Part shown: positions 56,217 to 64,000 of the stretch, in pieces
How positions within the stretch are numbered: the stretch's first letter is position 1
Layout: the number at the start of each line of letters is the position of its first letter
Assembly (NCBI GenBank): GCA_933228895.1
Contig: OW121855.1
Location: 32,006,698-32,070,697 of the forward strand
Length of the DNA: 64,000 nucleotides
Source of the DNA: Platycnemis pennipes
Lineage: Eukaryota > Arthropoda > Insecta > Odonata > Platycnemididae
Direction: 5' to 3'
Program-made: the position numbers and the translations under genes
The notes under the pieces: generated by a model
Databases searched by the model: none
Told to the model about the DNA's origin: nothing
Seen by the model: the letters and a program-made list of their open reading frames with translations, nothing else

Positions 56217-59200
56217 ATAAAAAACCCGTCAAATGCATTAATGAGCGCCGATTAGAGTTATCAGTGGATATATTTGAGTCACTGACTGTCGCGCTCCCAG
56301 GATTGAGCATCAAAAGTAGACATGTCTGGCATAATAGTTTCCAGATTCGGAAAAGAGAGATGGACATTATTTACTGCAAGTCTGTTTAAAGATCCGGGGC
56401 AAAAGACGGAAGCAAAAGATCGAGATGACTTATGGAATTATTATGCAAGACAGGAAATCATTCCTCCCTCTCCCTTGAGCTGAGAATGGTACCAAGCACC
56501 TTGGAAATCCAATGCGCCCCGAATCTCTCAACTTACGCCTACCCTCAGAATTGCTCGGTAAATAAATTTGATGGAAGAGGATTGTGAGTTCAGGTTCAAA
56601 TAGGGAGTGCTGCGGTAAGAGGGATTGAGGCAATAGAGTAGGAATATACCAATGAAGAGATAAATGGGAGAGATGGAGTAGAAGGGGTAATAAGGAAGCG
56701 GAAAGGAGAGAAATGGGACAGAGAAATGAAGGAGGTTGGATTGGTTGGAAAGAGCAAATCCCTTCCAGTGTGAGGAGAGGTGACGAAGGGCGTGCCTTGA
56801 AATTGATACAGACTGATGGAAAGATTTACGGGCGAATATACGCGAAGTGCCCGGGATTTAAGTCATGTGTGCAGGAAATCTATACCTACGCCCCGAGCCA
56901 TCAATTCGGGTAAGTAATTGCGGCGAGGCAGGAAGTTATTTTCTCGAAACGTTCACACCCACGAAGGTGCTTAATAAGAGCAAATCGCCAGGATTTCAGA
57001 TCTAGGAACACCGTTTTGGCCGGGGCGTTCAACATTTTATTTCCTTCGAGCACCCTCCTACTTTTTTTACAGTGATGCTGGAGGAAATACGTGCAAAATC
57101 ACATACTCTTTGCCAGAACAATCGTTATAACTCAGTCAATAGTTTTAAAAATACTGATCCAAGGTCATAAAGTACTTAGTTCAAAATATAAGATTTTGTA
57201 ACGTTTCACTTTATGAATACCAAAATGAGATATACCTATATAATTAACGCTTTTAAACAGACACCAGAAAATATACCGGTATATTTCGACTCATGAAAAT
57301 GAACAAGAAAATATGAGTACAATAGTATGTAGGTACTTCAGAATTCATCAGAAAAAATGAGATTTAGTTAAACTAAGTTCATTAATTACGTATAATATAA
57401 AATCATTGGATTTATCCTCAACTAGCATGCAACTTAAAACACGTTCATTTGGTTTGGTTTTAATTATATGTAGTAGAATTTAATAGTATTTTATTAAACC
57501 TATTATTCCATTTACATCCTTATAAATCAGCAACCACTAATACAAATACTGAAAAAAGTTACATAAATCATATTTTGATAAGGTTTTGGGAGAACGAATT
57601 ATAAAAAAATTCATTTCTAACAAGAAAAGCATATTTCTCTGCTTTGCAACACATAAAATTTCGCTGTACTGATTACCGCTATGGATAAAAGATTCCGTGG
57701 AAATCGCCAAGGGTGGCCGTATGTTGCTGAGAAATATAATGTGTGGTAGCACATGTAATGAACCCATGAACAAAGCAATACCAACCGCACTTATATCTTC
57801 ACAATTTCACGTAGAAACATCGCCTAACCTAAGATATTAGTCAACAGGTGAGAACTCATTGGAGATACTGTTCGTTCAATGAGAATTCTCGTGAAAGTCA
57901 AAATATCAAAATCCTTTCTCTTTTGAATGAAAAGAGACTTTGGAATTTCAGCCTACATAAACTTTTTTAATTAGCTAGAAACTCCATATGCGTACAAATT
58001 CTCGAACCAAATAATAAAACAATATGCAAATAAACACCTATAATGTTTTCTACCGAGTTTTCCCGGAGCCTGACAGCATCAAGCTTGGGTATCTTAGCGA
58101 AAAGGAGGCGAATAAAATTATTTAAAAATGAAGCTTGAGTGAAAATTATCTGGAATTAAAACATAAAACAAAGACTAAGTGGTATTTAGAGGCGAAGAGC
58201 ACTTTTTTTCGACGTTAATTGAAAATATAATGTTTCACCCAGAAACCAAGCAGAAAACTCAGTTGACTACCAAAACTCCAGTTCGCTATTTGCTAGTGTT
58301 ATAAACTAAAAGTTCACGAAAAGCTAAAACAAGAGAAATCCATTCACTCTTCATTAACAAGGCGTGCAGAAAGAAAAACTTTAATGGATATATGAAATTG
58401 TATCTGTTGAGGAAATCAAGGTGCTTAAGGCATTGATATTTTCTATTTTCCTGCCTAATTGGAGCTAATTTCCACAGTGAAATAATCACACCGTAATATG
58501 GCACCGTAATAGAATGGCACATGAAATAATATGCAAGTCAAATACTAATTACGGTAGACGAAGTCTGAGAGTTTTCCAAGCAAACAATGAAAAGAGATTT
58601 ACCATTAGGTAATTTTCTTATCGCCGATTCTGTGCTACGGACAGTCACATAAACTGTCAAGTCATTCATCTGATAAATAAAACACGTAATTTTGGAACGC
58701 AATTTCACAAATGACTGGGCGGTTAAAGTGAAGTTTTAGTCCAATATTTTTGTATGGGCATACTTAGGTGTAGGGTTTATATTACAGGGACAGAAAGACT
58801 CAGGGGCCAAACAGGTAATGGCTTTAACAACTGCGACACACCAATCCTCACTTTACAGATAAAATCACGCCGATTTTCTCAATCTACTGCAAATCGAGTT
58901 GATTTTTTATCCGTAAAAATGTTTATTAGATGAGTATTTAATACATTTTACGCATGTATTCACTAGATTCCAAACAAAAAATCAGTTTCCATAGTTTTTT
59001 CATAGCTCTCATATATCTCAAACCACTCATAAATGCATCTGAGGCACTAAATACAAAAGATACTCCACTAATAAAAATCAGACAAAGAAGAGTATTTAGG
59101 GAGGATCCTTACCCATTACAGGAAGGAAAGGGTAAAGAATGGCGGGTCCTAGATAACAGGGAACACGAGGGAGAGGAAGGTGACTGTACACCGGTTAAAC

Positions 59201-60154
59201 TGAATGCGGAGTCACAGCAGCGGCAGCGGGGTTAGAGAGAGGCTCTGGGATTCGAGATAGATGGGCGTACACTTCGTGGCTAATGGCAACCGACACCCAG
59301 TTAAACAAATAAATAACGTATCCCCCACCACGGCACGAATGAACTAGGAACAGAGTCGTGCTTATGCCGTCTCACGGAAGCATTCATCACGTTTCTCACG
59401 CGACCCATTTCGTTGCTGCGTGGGCGGAAAATGATCCATAAATTAGTTTCAGCAAAAGACCAACGATGCTGTTGTTGGATGCGTCTCCGTCTCTTTCTTT
59501 CAGTTTTTAGCTTTTCGCTGCCGCATAGACTGTATACGCAGCAATAAAATAGCTGGAGACTTTCAAGTCACAAAAGTAAATAAAATTTGATGAAGACGGA
59601 ACCTAAAAATTGTAGAGCAGGTCTCAGCCAATAATTGCAAGCGACGAGTGCGTACGACCCCTTGAACTAACAGAACCTCTACTCCACAGCACCTAACTCC
59701 TCCAGAATTCCCTCTTACTGCCGACGCTCATGGTGAGCCATCGTCCTAATGCATCTCAATGAGTACATTAGCTAAACATAATATGTGAGATAAATAAGAA
59801 CTGATTTGTCTGCATAAAGTTGGCAGAAAATAGACCATTATAATCGGATATACTTCTAGATAAATTAATTATGCAATACTGAGAATATATACCAAAAGTA
59901 GAAGAACCTACACCTTAAAAGAAAACACCAGACCGCAGAGAATATCAAATGGTTTTCGATAATGAAGATGGTTAATTCAAGTTGACTCAATTTTCACTCA
60001 CAATAAAAAGGAGCGGCATTTCGAAAAGGGTAAACGTAACTTTGAATTGAAAAAAAGCCCTACAGGTGATGAAATGAAACTAAATTAGTAGTCAATTAAC
60101 ATGCAACGCAACGTGAATGAACGAAAACAGGTAAACACAGTACAGAGAATGGAT
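56217..60154. other. Long non-coding stretch, no gene seen
   Basis: Frames are all under 95 codons and motif-free. Purine-rich DNA lies at about 56630-56780, and 59100-59500 is of mixed composition. No RNA gene or repeat is recognised. Confidence 0.5.
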
Positions 60155-60236
60155 TGGGTTTGATAATGTAATACTGACTTCCCATCCGGCGGGCAAGGGT
60201 TTGAATTCCTGCGTGGCAGACACTTTTCTTTGGTAT
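60155..60236 (+). mobile_element. tRNA-like SINE head
   Basis: GGGTTTGATAATGTAATACT in the A-box position and AAGGGTTTGAATTCCTGCGT as B-box, about 40 bp apart. The A-box is poor. The following sequence is not repeated in the window. Confidence 0.4.
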
Positions 60237-60629
60237 GCCGGTTCCTGCTAGAATGTTTTGTGTGCAGAGAAATTCAAGTTCAGCACTGTGCTCTTCAGAT
60301 GGAACGCTTAAGTGTCGATCCTTTGCGCCTTTTCTTAACAGACGGATACTGGATTTTCCTTCCAGCCTTCCTCCGTTTCTAGAAAAATCCTTACCTCTAC
60401 CCTATTGCCAACCTGAGAAAATGACATTAACTGTTGTTCATTTCTCCCGAATAATTATTACTCCACTAGTATCGTATTTATATCCGAAAGAATTGAATAG
60501 ATTGACGTGTACATCTAGGTTACTGGACTCTTATCTCGAAAGAATGGGTTAAATCCCAGTAGTATCAGGAGATATTCAGTAAACTCAGATCTATCTATAT
60601 ATTGCCATGAGGAGAGCCAATTAAATGAG

Positions 60630-60680
60630 TTGAGGCGTTACATAGTACATTTTGGCGTTGAGGCGTTACATTGTACATTG
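60630..60680 (+). repeat. 28-bp direct tandem duplication
   Basis: TTGAGGCGTTACATAGTACA begins one 28-bp unit and the next starts at 60658 as TTGAGGCGTTACATTGTACA, one substitution apart. The second unit is partial. Confidence 0.9.
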
Positions 60681-60949
60681 AACATACTTCGTTTAAAACA
60701 TGCTATAGCCGGCGCCAGGTTTCTCTCTCACTATCCTCGTCCTCATGATTCTACAAAAGCCTATACATCTACTTGCCAAATTGTTATGTTAAAAATTAAC
60801 TGAGCTGTCGGTTGACTCCAACAGCAAGTACAACAACAATAAATAAATGTTGTGTCCGATTTCTTCAGCATCATACAATAAAACAACGCCTATATAATTT
60901 TACTTCATATATTATAAGAACCTTGTCCAATAAGTCAGGCAGTTGTAAG

Positions 60950-61075
60950 AAATCATCATCAGGCAGCAATCCTGAGATTAGTTTTAACAGTTCTTCACTA
61001 AACTCTATTGGCTAATCTATTAATATTAACGTATTTATTCTCTTTCACAACCTACATCCCTTGTTTTATATATTG
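60950..61075 (-). pseudogene. RTE-like LINE 3' terminus, diverged
   Basis: On the plus strand, AATCATCATCAGGCAGCAAT, then TATTGGCTAATCTATTAATA and ACGTATTTATTCTCTTTCAC, is the complement of the family end (trinucleotide tail, the RLADRRIEW-type segment, and the VKEKKYV segment). It is short, strongly mutated and without an open frame. Confidence 0.7.
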
Positions 61076-61714
61076 TTGGAAGAAACATCGTGAAAGTCAT
61101 AAGAGAGAAAGAAAAAGCCTAAAGGTAGTTGAAAACCATCTGAGTGATAAGGCAAATAAAGAATTCACCAACGCCATCTTGGAAAAATTTCTTAAGAAGC
61201 AAGATAGCTCATATGCACTAACCAGATGGCAGCATTAACGATGGCGTTTTTATGGGAGAGATTCAAAGAAAATAGAATTATTTTTGTTCACATAAAAGTA
61301 TTTTTATTATGATCAAAATATTTAAAAATCAAAAGTATCCACCGCATTTAATTTTCATAAAATAAATACCTTTACTTGAAGTAAATTAGGGAAAAATGTA
61401 AATCCCTGAGTACACTTCGCTGTATTATTGTGACCAATTTAAATGCTGAACTCAGCTATAAAACCATGACTCAATGGTTCACGATATTTAATCATCGCAG
61501 GTAATATTTGTAAGCGTGAAGGAAAGAAAACATTTCATCATAACCCACAATTCGAGCACTGTTCTCAGAGAATCGTCAAAACAGGTAACATTCGAAATGT
61601 GATGCAACGCAAGAATGATGAAACGATCTATTAAGTAAATTCCTATGAAAAGTGGAAGGAAAGTGGTATTCTGAAAATTCTAGGAAGAATACGGGACATA
61701 TTAATCTGCCATAT

Positions 61715-61926
61715 CATGAGGGGTGATGGCCCAATTAAAACCAATGTCGACGGACACGTGAACGGGAAGAATGGCAAAATAGCGTCTCGTATTAGATATA
61801 TAGAACAAAAGATGAAGGATGTGAAGGAGAAAGAATATGTGAAAATGAAGATATTATCTGAAAGGGAGATTAAAGTGGAGAGCGGCCTCAACCCTCAAAA
61901 TAAGGATTGTTGACTGATGATGATAA
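61715..61926 (+). pseudogene. RTE-like LINE 3' end, plus strand
   Basis: A 65-codon frame (61716-61913) reads VDGHVNGKNGKIASRIRYIE, QKMKDVKEKEYVKMKILSER and EIKVESGLNPQNKDC, then stops and is followed by TGATGATGATAAGG. It corresponds to the last part of the RTE-like polyprotein. IASRI replaces GRPRM, and several conserved basic residues have changed. The fragment is open but 5'-truncated and cannot encode an enzyme. It lies 0.6 kb from the inverted relic at 60950. Confidence 0.88.
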
Positions 61927-62756
61927 GGTTTAATAAGAGAGAATTATAATAGGACATTTATGAAGGTAGTCTGTCAAGGCGTCAATATAGTAGATTCATA
62001 TTTTGGTATTTTCCGTTTATGGCCTTTATTTCGTAACGATAGGTTAGCCTGTATTTATGTAAGAAAATGCCATTTCTATTTCTATTTAGCTCTTATTATC
62101 CTCTCTTACTTAACCGCCGATTGTGCACATAGTTACTTTGCGAGAAGCCATTCCTCCTGTTCCTCGATTTACTCATACGCAGCCTCACTTTTCTTGTCCC
62201 TCCCTAGCCCCCTATAGCGCGCCTGTTATCTCCCTATATAGCCCATATTTGTACTAGTCCATGAATTCAAATTCAAAACTCTACAATTTACGTTCAATAT
62301 ATTGATAAAGAAAGGTAAAACAGTCGGCATATTAGCTGGAATCTAATCTATTATCTAGGAGGGATGAATACAATAATGGTTGCCGTCAGAAAGAGGAAGG
62401 GCATAAATGGATTCCTATGATATACAATGCCACATAAGAATGATGAGGTCCTGGTGATAGACCTACTGACGTTATGAACTGATAGTTATTCCTATAATCA
62501 TCTCTCTTAATCTCGAAGATCAGAAATCTAAATTATGAAATGAAGATGGAGTTACCTTAAAAATAATTTGAAAAACAGTAGCTTCACAGAGATATAACTA
62601 TTCTGAAAAGAAATAATTTTTAATCCTTTGCAATAGTCATTTATTCGCACAGTAAAAAATCTAAGATCTAAATCAGAAAAAATATCTAAATAGGAAATAG
62701 CACAAGACATTCAATCGCCGATAAGTAGTCTCAAAATACAGAGCTGATATTCACTA
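61927..62756. other. Non-coding stretch, no gene seen
   Basis: An 85-codon plus-strand frame (61960-62217) lacks a recognisable motif. The rest is AT-rich. Confidence 0.5.
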
Positions 62757-62924
62757 AGGATGAGAAGTAAAAACTTTAGCGTTCCACAGGGTAAAGAGAT
62801 TTATTCCGACATGTTTCACTTCACTGAAGCATCGTCAGGTACCTGATGATGCTTCAGTGAAGTGAAATATGTCGGAATAAATCTCTTTACCCTGTGGAAC
62901 GCTTAAGTTTTTACTTCTCATCCT
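62757..62924. repeat. 168-bp zero-spacer palindrome
   Basis: The 84-bp left arm (62757-62840) is the reverse complement of the right arm (62841-62924) at 81 of 84 positions. There are no gaps and no spacer, and the axis lies inside GGTACC. Each arm, read outward from the centre, gives CTGATGATGCTTCAGTGAAG or CTGACGATGCTTCAGTGAAG and then TGAAATATGTCGG or TGAAACATGTCGG. That is a CUGANGA, short hairpin, GAAA, GUC order, like a hammerhead ribozyme core. The expected stem I partner is absent on the inner side. Penelope-like retroelements carry hammerhead motifs near their ends, so a joined pair of such ends is one explanation. A simple inverted duplication is another. Confidence 0.95.
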
Positions 62925-63299
62925 ATATTATGGAATTCCACAAAGGCTTGGCCTCTACCATCCACTGATCTTCACTAATTTAAAAATACCGTTACCTATT
63001 CAACTATTAGGGCACTGATAACTTCGCTAGGTTAAAAACAAGGTATTATTGTTTTCCCTGTAATATGGAGGCATAAGAGTACACACTTTGACCCATTGCA
63101 TCAACCTCAGGTCAGTGCTTTCTCTAATATACACCATTCATTATCCTCCATTGATTTAAAAGCAATTTAACCCCCTAAGCAGAAAAAAACGTTTCTCCAA
63201 ATCTGGGTCGAATCTCTCAGTAACTGCTGCATGTAAAAATTAAATATTAAAGCTGTTCAACTTCAAAAGCAAAAAACTCATACCACCTCCATATGCAAG
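62925..63299. other. AT-rich non-coding stretch, no gene seen
   Basis: No coding or repeat signal. Confidence 0.55.
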
Positions 63300-64000
63300 C
63301 TCAAACAAAACATTTGCGGTGGCAAATCGTTCCCGCACGCGTGACCCTATGAGGTGCTCTGCCAGCATTGAAATTCTACACTCTCCTATAGCAAACAGAG
63401 CTCGAGAAATATTTCCCGCTCTTGGAACAGTACTGTGACCTCAAATTGACCAGCAGCACAACCTTCCGTGGCAATACTAACCCACACAAGACGTAAACGG
63501 ATGGTGACACTTAAGTAGGCATGCATGAGGCATTTCGAGATAATCACCGTCATTACGGGTCCCCTTTCGTGCCAGGCGCTCGAGATCATACCACAGGCAG
63601 GCAGAAGGGAGGGAAAGCAGCGCACGGGTCCGAATAAGAGGGAACCAAAGATGAAATATGAAGGAAGGTGGAGGGAAAGAAGAGAAGGAAATGGGGGTGG
63701 AAGGGAGAGATATCATCGTGGAGGAATTTTCTCCATCGTCGGAGAGGAGCTTATGAGCGAGGGATGGGTGTGGAGTGCGTAGGAGGCGTAGGGGTGGAGG
63801 AAAGATCTTGCGACGTGCGATATAAAGGACGAGATGAGGGCGAAGGAGGTCCCGGCAGAGTAAAAGGAAGGGAATTCCGACCAGAAGAAAGACGCCCTCG
63901 TAGAGGGAGGGTCTCCAAAAGAGGTCGACGAGGGCCTTCAGGGTATAGGGAGGGAGGGTGGGGTTCGAGGGAAGTGCTTTATTGGATAGGGCGCGTGGGA
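63300..64000 (+). other. GC-rich, G-skewed island at the window edge, promoter candidate
   Basis: From about 63590 the plus strand is strongly purine-rich. TATAAAGG at 63821-63828 lies in GC-rich surroundings, a plausible core promoter position for plus-strand transcription leaving the window. AGGGTATAGGGAGGGAGGGT near 63938-63957, followed by GGGG, has G-quadruplex potential. Frames on both strands (79-85 codons) have no domain. The island is cut by the window end, so any gene lies outside. Confidence 0.4.

Noticed and set aside
62843..62873. Calling a functional hammerhead ribozyme
   Set aside because: The CUGANGA and GAAA boxes are present, but an extra base beside stem II and the absence of stem I inside the palindrome make activity doubtful. 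Kept only as a finding.

Overview
The window is eukaryotic, AT-rich, non-coding DNA from an animal genome, most likely an arthropod and probably an insect. The pointers are a load of decayed non-LTR retrotransposon pieces of types common in insect genomes, several families of tRNA-derived SINEs, short terminal-inverted-repeat elements, foldbacks and microsatellites. There is no operon structure, no dense array of long ORFs and no ribosome-binding sites. The species cannot be fixed from the sequence alone. No host protein-coding gene could be supported. The longest open frames (216, 183, 167, 154 and 148 codons) lie in GC-rich islands or antisense to a retrotransposon and look like chance frames.

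Layout. 1-7.2 kb: a pair of about 100-bp direct repeats, then a two-unit tandem duplication (898 bp per unit) bracketed by two copies of a roughly 500-537-bp element with 14-bp imperfect terminal inverted repeats. A third copy of that element sits at 18.1-18.7 kb. 7-13 kb: a 22-bp minisatellite, then two compact foldbacks at 12.1 and 12.4 kb. The second looks like a 63-bp hAT-type miniature with an 8-bp target duplication. 13-20 kb: SINE heads, a G-rich tract, an inactive RTE-like LINE fragment and a GC-rich island. 20-36 kb: mostly unannotatable DNA with a SINE, a perfect 20-bp-arm hairpin, the C-terminal end of an I/Jockey-group LINE, two adjacent RTE-like 3' ends and three GC- or purine/pyrimidine-skewed islands. 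36-50 kb: the 3' end of a different LINE with a frameshifted C-terminus, two full copies of one SINE family, a 60-bp direct repeat pair, an RTE-like 3' end that is still open, and a CTA microsatellite. 50-64 kb: more SINEs, the longest RTE-like fragment, and a nearly perfect zero-spacer 168-bp palindrome at 62.76-62.92 kb whose arms resemble the hammerhead-like ends of Penelope-like elements. The window closes in a G-rich, GC-rich island.

The features do not form a pathway. What ties them together is retrotransposition: autonomous LINEs (all dead here) would have supplied the machinery that also moved the tRNA-derived SINEs. Small DNA elements and foldbacks are scattered between them. The GC-rich islands (18.7-19.5, 28.6-29.1, 35.6-36.2, 47.6-47.9, 50.5-50.8 and 63.3-64.0 kb) are the best places to look for promoters or 5' exons if transcript data exist.
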